Positions 17,740-26,394 of a stretch of DNA of 64,000 nucleotides are shown here, piece by piece. The DNA lies in assembly GCF_900609045.1 (NCBI RefSeq), contig NZ_UXAV01000039.1:62001-126000 (forward strand), read 5' to 3'. Numbering within the stretch: position 1 is the stretch's first letter; every line of letters begins with the position of its first letter. Position numbers and translations under genes: made by a program. The notes below the pieces were generated by a model that was not told where the DNA came from, made no database searches, and saw only the letters and a list, made by a program, of their open reading frames with translations. The stretch comes from Filibacter tadaridae (GTDB lineage: Bacteria; Bacillota; Bacilli; Bacillales_A; Planococcaceae).

Positions 17740-18064
17740 ATTGATCGCGTGGGGGGCCTGATTGATCGCTTTCGATGGAGGATTGAGCGCGCGGGCCGCT
17801 TGATTGATCGCTTCAGATGGAGGATTGAGCGCGCGGGGCGCTTGATTGATCGCTTTCGATGGAGGATTGAGCGCGCGGGCCGCTTGATTGATCGCTTTCG
17901 GTGGAGGATTGAGCGCGCGGGCCGCTTGATTGATCGCTTTGGATGGAGGATTGAGCGCGCGGCATGCTTGATTGATCGCTTTGGATGGATGATTGAGCGC
18001 GCGGGGCGCTTGATTGATCGCTTTGGATGTAGGATTGAGCGCAAACGACAGTTCTTTGATCGCA
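17740..18064. repeat. Intergenic 21-bp tandem array (42-bp higher-order unit)
   Basis: Fifteen contiguous 21-bp units (17740-18054) plus a partial one. Two versions alternate: one starts ATTGATCGCTTTCGATGG, the other ATTGAGCGCGCGGG, giving a 42-bp double unit. The units are GC-rich against the background and have no spacers, so it is not CRISPR. Frames on both strands stay open only because the units lack stops; no ribosome binding site or start supports translation. It fills the gap between the convergent azlD and csbA, inside their two terminators. Degeneration is strongest at the right end. Confidence 0.93.
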
Positions 18065-18110
18065 CACAATCAAAGCCACCCTCCGAAAGTAATTCCATAT
18101 TTCATTTCAC

Positions 18111-18143
18111 CAAAAAACCGCTCCTATTTGCTAGGGCGGTTTT
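18111..18143 (-). terminator. csbA terminator
   Basis: AAACCGCTCCTA (18115-18126) pairs with 18132-18142 with one bulged base. On the minus strand TTTTTT follows. It lies 12 nt beyond the csbA stop. Confidence 0.85.
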
Positions 18144-18154
18144 ACTAGTTAGTC

Positions 18155-18400
18155 CTATTTTATCTGTTTCCTTGTGCGCTTCACCATTCGTGCCGCATAC
18201 CAGAAGCCGATTGTGAGTGACATGGCATCTACGGCGTAAAGTAGCCAATTATGGGTATAACCGGCATAGACGGATGCGGCGATGAGTGCGACTGTCAACA
18301 AAAGGCCGACAATATGATGGAAAGTCACCCGCGTGAACAGGATGACAAGGAGGCCAGGCAAGAAAATGGCAAACAGCAATTTCGTTTCAAATGAGTCCAT
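18155..18400 (-). CDS. csbA: CsbA family (DUF2198) small membrane protein
   Basis: 81 residues: three hydrophobic segments and a basic C-terminus (RMVKRTRKQIK). LLVILFTRVTFHHIVGLLLT closely follows B. subtilis CsbA, a sigma-B-controlled protein of unknown function. Its position after minJ also matches the csbA region of B. subtilis. It starts 39 bp after the minJ stop, probably in one transcript. I did not find a clear sigma-B promoter of its own. Confidence 0.82.
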   Translation of the reverse strand: MDSFETKLLFAIFLPGLLVILFTRVTFHHIVGLLLTVALIAASVYAGYTHNWLLYAVDAMSLTIGFWYAARMVKRTRKQIK

Positions 18401-18439
18401 TTCATAAATCCTCTCCTATCGAACTAATCATTTCGTGAC

Positions 18440-19609
18440 TCACTTAACGACTAGAAGTCCTAGCCGATGATGGTCCTGGTGGAAAAGGACTTGTTGCATA
18501 AGTCGCACTTCCCCGTTGCGATCGACTACTTGCAGGCGGCAATGGGCTGCGTTTATTTGTATTGCGTCATACAATTCTTTTTCATTGGCCACTTGGCGTC
18601 CATTGACTGCACGGATGCATTCGCCAGGTAATATCCCCATTTTCTCGGCCGGAGATTCCGGTAATACGCCCGCAATGACAACACCCGTTGATTGTGGAGC
18701 GACGGCAAATGGACCTTTTCGCTCATGGATTGAGGCACGGATGGAAACAAATGACCGACCCAAAACGCCAATCAACAGTGCAGCCCATCCTAAAATCGGC
18801 ATCCAAAGAGCACAAAGGCCGACAACGATGACGATAAAACCAGTCCAAATGATCATTCTTCCCATTTTGGGGAATAAAACATCTGGATACAATGCTCGCG
18901 TCACTTGCGAAAATCCGATAATAAGCGGCACCGGCACAAAACTGAACGCGGTGCTGCCCACTGTGAATTGCGGCCAATATGGAACGTAAGCGGAAATCAT
19001 ATCTCCCGGCACAAGAAAGACGATCGGCAGCAACCAAAGTCGTTTCACTTTGTAAGCGACAGCTCGAAGGCCCCTATTTGTATGTGTCAAGTACGGCGAC
19101 GCATAATGCACAGTGTGGCGGCGGATAAGAAGTCCCTCCGCAATAAGCAGCATCCCTGCGATTAGCGGTATTGTAACAGCAAGATTACCAAGCAGATTCG
19201 CATCACCCGGTGTCCATCCCCATAAACTGAAACCATCCGCAAACCCCTGCATGCCATAAAGCACCAAAGAAGCGATTGCCGCAAAGTAAACCGGTGACGT
19301 TAATTTGAAATTAAATGAAAGTACTGCAATAAGTGCAATTGTTGAAAATAAAACAAGCCATCCTGAATCAGTGACCAAACCCACTCCGGAAATCAAAACG
19401 GAGAGTACGAGCGCATAGGGCCATGATTCCGTCAATAACCGTTTCAATTCAGTCAATCCAGGCAACAGTCGAATTTTGAAACTACGCCGTTCCCTTTTTA
19501 CACGATAGTAGCCGATTGCAACTGAAATGAAAATCGCAACGATGAATAAAGGATTTAGGAAAAATAGCGCAATTGCTTGTACGAAATCGAACAACACATT
19601 TTCAGACAC
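18440..19609 (-). CDS. minJ: MinJ-like topological adaptor, polytopic membrane protein with PDZ domain
   Basis: 389 residues. About seven or eight membrane helices fill residues 10-300, and the C-terminal ~85 residues are a PDZ domain (VVIAGVLPESPAEKMGILPG, then RAVNGRQV). This architecture and the neighbours csbA and ctpB match B. subtilis MinJ, which links DivIVA to MinD and places the division inhibitor MinC at the poles and new septa. minC, minD and divIVA are not in the window. No catalytic residues of a PDZ protease are present, which fits an adaptor. Confidence 0.85.
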   Translation of the reverse strand: MSENVLFDFVQAIALFFLNPLFIVAIFISVAIGYYRVKRERRSFKIRLLPGLTELKRLLTESWPYALVLSVLISGVGLVTDSGWLVLFSTIALIAVLSFNFKLTSPVYFAAIASLVLYGMQGFADGFSLWGWTPGDANLLGNLAVTIPLIAGMLLIAEGLLIRRHTVHYASPYLTHTNRGLRAVAYKVKRLWLLPIVFLVPGDMISAYVPYWPQFTVGSTAFSFVPVPLIIGFSQVTRALYPDVLFPKMGRMIIWTGFIVIVVGLCALWMPILGWAALLIGVLGRSFVSIRASIHERKGPFAVAPQSTGVVIAGVLPESPAEKMGILPGECIRAVNGRQVANEKELYDAIQINAAHCRLQVVDRNGEVRLMQQVLFHQDHHRLGLLVVK

Positions 19610-19783
19610 GACACGTCACCATCCAATCTCCCGAAACATCATTTTTATTCATTGTACCAAAAGATGCGTACTTAATGTGAGTCGTTGGCGAGTATTTCAT
19701 TAAAAAGGGAAATTCCACTCATGTTTAATTGATAAAGAAGAGATTTATTTCAGTTTTTCAGGAAATCAACATGGCAATTTCAC

Positions 19784-20050
19784 AAACTGTAAGGACAATC
19801 CATAAAACTGTCATGGCTCTCTTGGAAACTGTAAGGGCTCCGGCTAACTGTCAGGGCAATTCCTCAAACTCTAATGGCAATCCAGCAAACTGTCAGGGCT
19901 CTCCCGGAAACTGTAAGGGCTCCACCAAACTGTCAGGGCAATCCCCTAAACTCTAATGGCAATCCAGCAAACTGTCATGGCTTTCTCGGAAACTGTAAGG
20001 GCCCCACCAAACTGTAAGGGCAATTTCCTAAACTCTAAGGACAATCTATC
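19784..20050. repeat. Intergenic 21-bp tandem array with an 82-bp superperiod
   Basis: Thirteen units beginning AAACTGT or AAACTCT. Most are 21 bp; every fourth is 19 bp. The order 19+21+21+21 gives an 82-bp unit repeated at 19826-19907, 19908-19989 and, incomplete, from 19990. Core words are AAACTGTCAGGGC, AAACTGTAAGGGC and AAACTCTAATGGC. The sequence is unrelated to the arrays at 17740 and 31083 but shares their period. It lies between the minJ start and the ctpB terminator. Two open frames across it have no good starts. Confidence 0.92.
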
Positions 20051-20095
20051 AAAAAAAATTCCAAATAGTGTACGGTCACACACAAATCCACTCCA

Positions 20096-20124
20096 TAAGA
20101 AAAACCCGGCGCATGGCCGAGTTC
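20096..20124 (-). terminator. ctpB terminator
   Basis: On the minus strand AACTCGGC pairs with GCCGGGTT (one mismatch) around CATGC, followed by TTTTTC. It starts about 11 nt after the ctpB stop. Confidence 0.8.
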
Positions 20125-20134
20125 TTCAAATTTA

Positions 20135-21571
20135 CTATTCAGTGACTACGTGGTGGATGTAGCCGATTGCCATTTGCAATTGGTCATCGTTTATAGGGTC
20201 TTTTCTAAATTCTTCTACTCGCTTTTTTAGCTCAGCGAAAAACGCTTTATTCATATTACTATTTGTTTCGATTTTTGCGTCGTCACGGAATTCATGGATT
20301 GCGCGTGCTGTTGATGCATCGAAGTATCCGTCTTCACGGCCGACTACATACCCAAGAGCAGTTAGTAATCGTTGTCCGTAAGCGATGTCTTCGTGGTAAT
20401 CTCCATCTTCGTATTCGGCTGTTATTAATCGGATGTGTTCGTTGAATAATTCATTTTGCTCGACTTCAATTTCTGCCGTTACACCTTTTCCATGGATCCA
20501 TTGTTCTTTAGGTGTTAGCCATTTGTGTGTGGATAGCTTCATTTCACCGCCGTTTGAGATGTCGAAGGTTTCTTGAACTGTCCCTTTTCCGAAGCTTGTC
20601 GTCCCAGCAATGAAGCCCCTTTTCAAATCTTTCAAAGCGCCGCTCAACACTTCACTTGCCGAGGCACTTCCCTTATCTTGTAGTAGTATAATGGGAACTT
20701 TCTTCAGCTTTTTATCGAATGAAAGATCCTCAGCCCTTTCTGTCACAAGTGGCGTTAACGCCCCTTTCGCGTCTTGCATGTATGCGAAAACTGTGTCCTC
20801 TTTCAGTAAGCTGCCGGCAATATTACCGACGCTATGCAAGTAACCGCCCGGATTTCCCCGAACATCGATAATGAGACCTTTGATGCCTTTTTTCAGCAGG
20901 CTGTCTGTCTCAGTTTTCCATTCTTTTGCAGTCTCACTGGCGAATGTTGTAATCGATATGTAACCGAATTTTTCTCCGCGCTCTTCGATCACTTTACTGG
21001 AAACCGTCTTCACAGGAATCGCATCACGCGTAACTGTCAGTTCAAGATGTTTGCCATCGTCTGGTCTGTAAATCGTCATGGAGACCGGTGTCCCTTTTTT
21101 CCCGCGTATCCGTTGAACCACTTTTTGCAACGATTCGCCATCAATGCGTTCACCATCAATCCGAACGATTTCATCATACGGACGTAACCCCGCTTTGTCC
21201 GCTGGTGATGCTTTCAATGGAGAAACGATAATATACTTGCCATTTGAACGGGTAATCTCTGCACCAATTCCAACTCGTTCGGCAGCAAGTGATTCCTTGT
21301 GGGCAGCTGCTTCATCTTCCGAAAGATAGGTCGAATACGGATCGCCAATCACATCCGCCATGCCACGTAGGGCCCCTTCAACGAGCATGTCCCCATCGAC
21401 TGGATAGACACCTTCCTTCTTAATGACATCAAGTGCTTCGTCTATGACGTTCATCGTACTCGCTGCCCCTTGTTGTTTCGTTTCTTTTCCTACACGTCCG
21501 TCGAGTAGAAAAAAGACTGCCACTGCCAAAATGGCAAGTAGAATGAATACTAAAAACCTTCTTTTGCGCAT
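20135..21571 (-). CDS. ctpB: Carboxy-terminal processing serine protease (S41), CtpB-like
   Basis: 478 residues. N-terminal membrane anchor (FLVFILLAILAVAVFFLL), PDZ domain ~100-185 (GAEITRSNGKYIIVSPLK, SPADKAGLRPYDEI), then the S41 core with Ser in DKGSASASEV and Lys in SFGKGTVQ, the Ser-Lys dyad, and a C-terminal peptidoglycan-binding helical domain (~400-475). CtpB cleaves SpoIVFA to trigger sigma-K during sporulation; vegetative roles also exist. Length and domain order match. It is separated from the redoxin gene upstream by 73 bp. Confidence 0.92.
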   Translation of the reverse strand: MRKRRFLVFILLAILAVAVFFLLDGRVGKETKQQGAASTMNVIDEALDVIKKEGVYPVDGDMLVEGALRGMADVIGDPYSTYLSEDEAAAHKESLAAERVGIGAEITRSNGKYIIVSPLKASPADKAGLRPYDEIVRIDGERIDGESLQKVVQRIRGKKGTPVSMTIYRPDDGKHLELTVTRDAIPVKTVSSKVIEERGEKFGYISITTFASETAKEWKTETDSLLKKGIKGLIIDVRGNPGGYLHSVGNIAGSLLKEDTVFAYMQDAKGALTPLVTERAEDLSFDKKLKKVPIILLQDKGSASASEVLSGALKDLKRGFIAGTTSFGKGTVQETFDISNGGEMKLSTHKWLTPKEQWIHGKGVTAEIEVEQNELFNEHIRLITAEYEDGDYHEDIAYGQRLLTALGYVVGREDGYFDASTARAIHEFRDDAKIETNSNMNKAFFAELKKRVEEFRKDPINDDQLQMAIGYIHHVVTE

Positions 21572-21644
21572 CGTGCAACACTCCCTCCTCCATCCACTAT
21601 ATGAATGGGAAAGGCGATGTACGACACTAGAAAACTGACTTTTT

Positions 21645-22226
21645 TTACTTTAGATTTCCAACTAACTTTTTCATGATTTTTTCATCCATGGGACCGACTA
21701 TTTTATGTTCAATCTTGCCGTCTGTTCCAATCATAAACGTTGTCGGAATCGGGATGATTTGATAGGCATCCATCACTGTACCTTCTTTGTCTAATGGAAT
21801 AGGGAACGTCAAGCCATACCCATCGACAAAATCCTGTATGCCTTTCATGCCATTTCTTTCCGAGGTCGTCAGATTGACTGCCACAATTTCAACGTTATCT
21901 TTGTCCTTATTTTTCTTATAATATTGCTCCATATGCGGCATTTCCGCTTTACATGGACCGCACCATGATGCCCAGAAATTCAGAATCACTTTTTTACCCT
22001 TTAAATCCGAAAGCTTCAATTGTTCACCGTCCAAAGTCGTTAAATCGAAGTCCGGCGGGATTGATCCTCTTTCCAAACCCGTTTCGCCTTCAGTGGATGT
22101 CATATCCATCTGTGCAAGTGAAGTGTCAATCGGCTCCGTCTTATTCAAGTTTTTGTTCACCATAATGCCAATCATTGAGCCAATAAGTAGCGCTACAATG
22201 ACATAACCAGCTATTTTTTTATTCAC
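21645..22226 (-). CDS. Membrane-anchored TlpA/ResA-type thiol-disulfide oxidoreductase
   Basis: 193 residues. An N-terminal helix (YVIVALLIGSMIGIMV) anchors it; the thioredoxin fold follows with WASWCGPCKAEMPH (CxxC at about residues 92-95) and a cis-Pro region IIPIPTTFMIG. It acts outside the membrane, reducing disulfides, for example apocytochromes; a cytochrome c gene (cccB) lies 4 kb away. The GTG start overlaps the stop of the upstream membrane gene by 4 bp, so they are coupled. ResA, StoA and related paralogues cannot be told apart here. Confidence 0.85.
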   Translation of the reverse strand: MNKKIAGYVIVALLIGSMIGIMVNKNLNKTEPIDTSLAQMDMTSTEGETGLERGSIPPDFDLTTLDGEQLKLSDLKGKKVILNFWASWCGPCKAEMPHMEQYYKKNKDKDNVEIVAVNLTTSERNGMKGIQDFVDGYGLTFPIPLDKEGTVMDAYQIIPIPTTFMIGTDGKIEHKIVGPMDEKIMKKLVGNLK

Positions 22227-22879
22227 AATTGTTCCTCCGTTCTTTGGCTTTCACTATTTTTCATCATCAATACTGCCGTGAAGAATAACCCGATAAGAAG
22301 GGTTGTTATGAAGGGCGTTTCGCTAAACCCCTTTGGTTGAAATGCACTGACGAAAACATGGACAGCCATAAAGATAAATGTAAGTTGAAGTGGCCAGCTG
22401 TCCGCTTTCCTGATAGAAAACCAAAAAAGAATGGCAAACGACATAAATGCACTGACTGTAACAACTTGTGCAACCAACTCGCCTTCATTTAGCACGACCA
22501 TCATCACTTGATAGACCACTTGACTGACGATAGCAGCTGTTAAAAGGGCAATGGGATCCGCTATAGTTGGCCTTTCCTTCTTCCAATCAACTACAATTTT
22601 ACCCATCACAAACGCCAGTCCAAGGTAAAACCCGACAGTTCCCCCGTGGAAATAAAAAATCGACAACGGCGACCGGATTACCGAACTGAAGTCAGTAATA
22701 ATAACACTCAATTTCCAAATAATCACGATGTAAAAATAGAGATCCAATAGATAGGCACCTTGTTTTTTTCCATACCTTATCCGGACAGCACTATATGCGA
22801 TGACGAATGCTATGATGAGCGCGACCCACGAAGAAAGCATGGTAAAGTTACCGAGTAAAAATACTTTTGTAACCGGCAT
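22223..22879 (-). CDS. Polytopic membrane protein with weak Lgt-like features
   Basis: 218 residues, six or seven membrane helices. Not firmly recognised. The stretch SPLSIFYFHGGTVGFYLGLA resembles the conserved glycine-rich HGG..G loop of prolipoprotein diacylglyceryl transferase (Lgt), and length and topology are similar, but the HGR motif and other catalytic residues of Lgt are not seen. It is translationally coupled to the TlpA-type redoxin by a 4-bp GTGA overlap. A partner role, such as electron delivery or lipid handling for the redoxin, is only a guess. Confidence 0.6.
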   Translation of the reverse strand: MPVTKVFLLGNFTMLSSWVALIIAFVIAYSAVRIRYGKKQGAYLLDLYFYIVIIWKLSVIITDFSSVIRSPLSIFYFHGGTVGFYLGLAFVMGKIVVDWKKERPTIADPIALLTAAIVSQVVYQVMMVVLNEGELVAQVVTVSAFMSFAILFWFSIRKADSWPLQLTFIFMAVHVFVSAFQPKGFSETPFITTLLIGLFFTAVLMMKNSESQRTEEQL

Positions 22880-23138
22880 CTACTCAACATCCTTTCTAAG
22901 TTCATATACCCTCTATCGTATCTAACTGTCTTATAGATTGCGATTTTTTTGCCTCTATTGAAATGCTGAAGTGCCTTGATCAGCAACGAAATAAGCTGAT
23001 GGACTGGAAAGTAATGATGTTCTTCGCCGTTGCTTTCAAACCCGAAGCGACTCGGGGGGCTAGGCATGCCGAAACTGGATAACTTGAAAAGCGAAGGGGT
23101 CCTACTTAGTTACGAAAAATGCATATACTTTTCCAATT
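22880..23138. other. Gene-free intergenic stretch
   Basis: Between the Lgt-like gene start and the EnvC-like terminator. It should hold the promoter for the minus-strand Lgt-like/redoxin pair. A minus-strand frame through it (22810-23067) lacks a ribosome binding site and protein-like composition. I see no other structure. Confidence 0.5.
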
Positions 23139-23177
23139 TTAAAAGGCCCGTTCCTCTTACCGGAACGGACCTTTTTT
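23139..23177 (-). terminator. Terminator of the ftsEX-envC-like operon
   Basis: AAAAGGCCCGTTCC (23141-23154) pairs with 23162-23175 with one mismatch; T-rich runs lie on both sides. It starts 14 nt beyond the stop of the M23 gene. Confidence 0.9.
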
Positions 23178-23190
23178 CATGGATGACTCT

Positions 23191-24474
23191 TTAAAATGAT
23201 ACGTAACGCAATGGGTTAACGGCACTTGGGCCTGAAGCCGACCAGTTGCCGACGTGCATTTCGAAATGGAGATGAGGTCCTGTTGATGCACCCGTTGTTC
23301 CGATTGCTCCAATAGGCTGACCTTTAGGTACATGCTGTCCTACACGAACACCTACTCTAGAAAGATGGGCATAGACCGTTGTGAAAATCTGGCCATTTAC
23401 AGAGTGCGTGATCATGATGACATTTCCGTATGTGCTCATTGGACCTGCATGCGAAACGACTCCATCGCCAGCAGCAAGAACAGTTGTCCCGGTAGCGTTT
23501 GCAATATCTGCTCCACGGTGTTGTCTTTTCGTGCCGTAGATTGGATGTGTACGCCAGCCAAATGAAGATGTATAGACGCCGTTCGCTGGTTTTGTCCATG
23601 TACCACTTGATACTGGAGGTGCATAGCCGCCACCTGTAGAACCTGCATTTGCCGTCGCTTTACGTTTTTGCTCGGCTTCACGCGCAGCTTTCGCTTGGCG
23701 TTGTTGTTCAGCCTTAATTTGGTTTTCAAGTTTTTTACTAACTTCGTGTGTTTCGTGCAATTCGTCTTTCAATGATTCTTTCTCATTGACGAGTTTCGCT
23801 TGTTCAACTTCTAATTTATCGATGAGCTTGTCCTTCTCTTTTTTCTGTGAAAGAAGAGATGCTTTCAAGCCTTCTAGTTCCTTTTTAGTCTCTTCTTGTT
23901 TCGCTAGTTTCTCTTCGACAAGTGCTTTGTCTTTTTCTAATTGAGCTTTGTCATCTGCTTGCTGTTGCATGATTTTACGGTCTGCATCCATTAATGTACT
24001 GACAGCCGAGAAACGGTCAATAAAGTCAGAGAAACTATTCGCTCCGAGGAAGACATCGATATAGTTGACCGGATCGCCTTTTACTTGCATAGCACGGACA
24101 CGTTCGCGTAATACAACGTCACGCTCTTCGATTTTTTTCTCTAACTCTTTAATCGATTCTCGTAGTGCTTTGATTTCATCTGTCGTTTTATTTATTTTCG
24201 ATACTGCTTGATCGATATTTTCGTTTGTTTCTTCAATCTTTGCGTTAAATGCAGCGATTTGATCCATAATCTGATTGATTGTCGACTTATTTGCATTAAT
24301 TTCTAAGTTCTTTTTAGTAATGCCTGTGTTTAGGTCATTTTTCTTTAATTCAAGTTTCTTCTGTTCTTTCTGCAAGTCTTTTAATGGGCTTGCTAGAACG
24401 CCTGGTACTACCCAAATAGTAGACAGGAGTAATACCATAACGATACCTGATAACAGCAACTTGTATATTTTCAA
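23191..24474 (-). CDS. EnvC/PcsB-like murein hydrolase activator, coiled coil plus M23 (LytM) domain
   Basis: 427 residues. Signal peptide at 1-29 (IVMVLLLSTIWVVPGVLA), long coiled coil ~30-265 rich in K/E/Q, then the LytM domain: HRGADIANATGTTVLAAGDG, and GPHLHFEMHVG with the zinc-ligand HxH. The zinc site looks complete (H, D, HxH), so it may cut peptidoglycan itself rather than only activate an amidase. It follows ftsX by 34 bp in the order ftsE-ftsX-M23, like EnvC or PcsB, which FtsEX controls across the membrane by ATP hydrolysis. Start is TTG with GGAAGGGG upstream. Confidence 0.9.
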   Translation of the reverse strand: MKIYKLLLSGIVMVLLLSTIWVVPGVLASPLKDLQKEQKKLELKKNDLNTGITKKNLEINANKSTINQIMDQIAAFNAKIEETNENIDQAVSKINKTTDEIKALRESIKELEKKIEERDVVLRERVRAMQVKGDPVNYIDVFLGANSFSDFIDRFSAVSTLMDADRKIMQQQADDKAQLEKDKALVEEKLAKQEETKKELEGLKASLLSQKKEKDKLIDKLEVEQAKLVNEKESLKDELHETHEVSKKLENQIKAEQQRQAKAAREAEQKRKATANAGSTGGGYAPPVSSGTWTKPANGVYTSSFGWRTHPIYGTKRQHRGADIANATGTTVLAAGDGVVSHAGPMSTYGNVIMITHSVNGQIFTTVYAHLSRVGVRVGQHVPKGQPIGAIGTTGASTGPHLHFEMHVGNWSASGPSAVNPLRYVSF

Positions 24475-24508
24475 TTTCTCAATACCCCTTCCGAATCATG
24501 TGTTTCAC

Positions 24509-25393
24509 TCAAACCTTCAGAAACTTACGTACTGACATAAAGCTTCCCCATATGCCGATGAACACACCCATGAATAAAATGAGCCCGTTAAGTTGAAAAA
24601 TAAACGGTGTTGTTGGTAGTAGTTGGAATAACTCTTCTTGTAATTTTGGTGCCATCTCTTGATATAACTTATAGTAGCCAATCGAGATGACAGCCATTGG
24701 AATAAGCGACCCTAAAATACCAAGCCATATCCCTTCCAATAAAAATGGAATCCGTACAAAGTTATTTGTTGCTCCAACTAGTTTCATAATGCCTATTTCT
24801 GTCTTTCTTGCAACGATTGTTATACGAATCGTATTGGAAATCAAAAACATTGCGGTAAATAATAGTGCCAAGATAAGCACAAGCCCGACGTTGCGACCCG
24901 TATTCAACACTTTAAATAGCTTTTCAATCTTGCCTTGCCCATAGACAACCTCATATGTGTAGTCATATGTATCAATTTTCTTGGCAATTGCTGCTGTTTT
25001 ATGTGGATCTTTTGCTTTTACATATAAAGCGTCCCCTAACGGATTGCTTTGCCTATATAAATTGAGTTCGTCACCGAACGATTTGATCATCTTGTCCAAT
25101 TCAGCGTCTCGCGACGAGTACTCGACTTCGAGTACACCTTCGGTCGCTTTCACTTTCTTCTCCAGTGCTGCAACTGCTTCTTGACCCGCTGCTGGATCCG
25201 CAATGACTTTAATTTCAACATCTTTTTCCAAATTACCAGCCAAACCGTTTAGATTCATCATAATAGCGATGAATACACCAACAAGTAGAAGCGTAACGGT
25301 TACAGCACTGACGGACGCAAATGTCATCCAACTGTTTCGCCCTAAACTTTTAAAACTTTCCCGCAAGTGCCGGCGAAATGTCCTAGCTTTCAT
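24509..25393 (-). CDS. ftsX: Cell division ABC transporter permease FtsX
   Basis: 294 residues from ATG 25393, the start that lies inside the end of ftsE (11-bp overlap) behind GGAGGCGAG; the longer frame to 25453 is not supported. RTFRRHLRESFKSLGRN at the N-terminus, one helix (~20-45), a large extracellular loop (~45-165), and three further helices with the cytoplasmic motif RITIVARKTEIGIMKLVGA. The loop is the docking site for coiled-coil hydrolases such as the EnvC-like protein downstream. Confidence 0.95.
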   Translation of the reverse strand: MKARTFRRHLRESFKSLGRNSWMTFASVSAVTVTLLLVGVFIAIMMNLNGLAGNLEKDVEIKVIADPAAGQEAVAALEKKVKATEGVLEVEYSSRDAELDKMIKSFGDELNLYRQSNPLGDALYVKAKDPHKTAAIAKKIDTYDYTYEVVYGQGKIEKLFKVLNTGRNVGLVLILALLFTAMFLISNTIRITIVARKTEIGIMKLVGATNNFVRIPFLLEGIWLGILGSLIPMAVISIGYYKLYQEMAPKLQEELFQLLPTTPFIFQLNGLILFMGVFIGIWGSFMSVRKFLKV

Positions 25394-26069
25394 AAGCGTA
25401 CTCGCCTCCGTACTCATCACGCGTAATAAGTCCACCTTCAACGACGATAACACGGTGCCTTATCGTGTTTACGATTTCTTTGTTATGCGTTGCCATGACA
25501 ATCGTCGTGCCGCGTGCATTAATCTCTTCAAATATTTTCATGATATCCCAGGACGTATCGGGATCCAAATTCCCAGTCGGCTCATCTGCAATTACGACTT
25601 TTGGAACATTAACAATAGATCTTGCGATGGAAACACGCTGTTGCTCGCCGCCTGATAATTCATTCGGAAACATTCGCACTTTCTGAGTGAGCCCGACTAG
25701 TGCGAGAACATCATTTACTTTCTTTCGAATATCCTGTGGTGTTTCTTCAATTACTTCAAGTGCAAATGCTACGTTTTCATAGACATTCAGATTCGGTAGT
25801 AACTTGAAGTCTTGGAAAACGACACCTATTTGTCTACGTAAGTATGGAACTCTCTTATTTCGCAAGGTTGCAAGATTGATACCGTTAATAATAATATCCC
25901 CACTTGTCGGGGCTTCCTCACGATACATCATTTTGATGAATGTCGATTTACCTGCACCACTTGGGCCTACTACATAGACAAATTCTCCGCGATTGATCTC
26001 AATATTGATACCATTCGCCGCTACGACCCCGTTTGGGTATTTCTTGTACACATCTTTCATCACAATCAT
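25383..26069 (-). CDS. ftsE: Cell division ATP-binding protein FtsE
   Basis: 228 residues. Walker A GPSGAGKST (35-43), signature LSGGEQQRVSIAR, Walker B VVIADEPTGNLDP and H-loop ATHNKE are intact. It drives FtsX, linking cytosolic ATP hydrolysis to cell-wall cutting at elongation or division. It heads the ftsE-ftsX-M23 operon. The stop codon lies within ftsX. Confidence 0.96.
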   Translation of the reverse strand: MIVMKDVYKKYPNGVVAANGINIEINRGEFVYVVGPSGAGKSTFIKMMYREEAPTSGDIIINGINLATLRNKRVPYLRRQIGVVFQDFKLLPNLNVYENVAFALEVIEETPQDIRKKVNDVLALVGLTQKVRMFPNELSGGEQQRVSIARSIVNVPKVVIADEPTGNLDPDTSWDIMKIFEEINARGTTIVMATHNKEIVNTIRHRVIVVEGGLITRDEYGGEYAYES

Positions 26070-26394
26070 GTAAAAACCACCTGAATTAAATTTTCCTGTT
26101 CTTAACCAACATGCCTATTATAACATGATTCAAGCATATTCGTATTACAGTTGTGTTTCATTTGATTACAGTTGAAAGTGTTGTTAAATAAGGCTTTACA
26201 TACTATAGTTACACTCTTCATAAGTGACTGAATGACTACAGTACTGTATCTATTCGACCTTTGCAGGAAGATTACTCCATTATTTTTACTATACGAAAAA
26301 AGGCGGATTTTTATCGGTAAAAAGCGAAACCTCAATCAGTAAGGGTTTTACTGTCTGTTGATGCGGGAATAATAGCTGTGGGGCAATTAATGTC
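26070..26394. other. Gene-free region upstream of ftsE
   Basis: No plausible gene. It must contain the ftsE promoter. A 77-residue frame at 26102-26335 has no ribosome binding site and random composition. Confidence 0.5.

Noticed and set aside
17433..18216. Long open frames on both strands across the first 21-bp array
   Set aside because: They are open only because the repeat unit has no stops; they lack ribosome binding sites and encode monotonous peptides.
19729..20162. Two frames across the third array
   Set aside because: Start sites lack ribosome binding sites; composition follows the repeat.
26102..26335. 77-codon frame upstream of ftsE
   Set aside because: No ribosome binding site, random composition.
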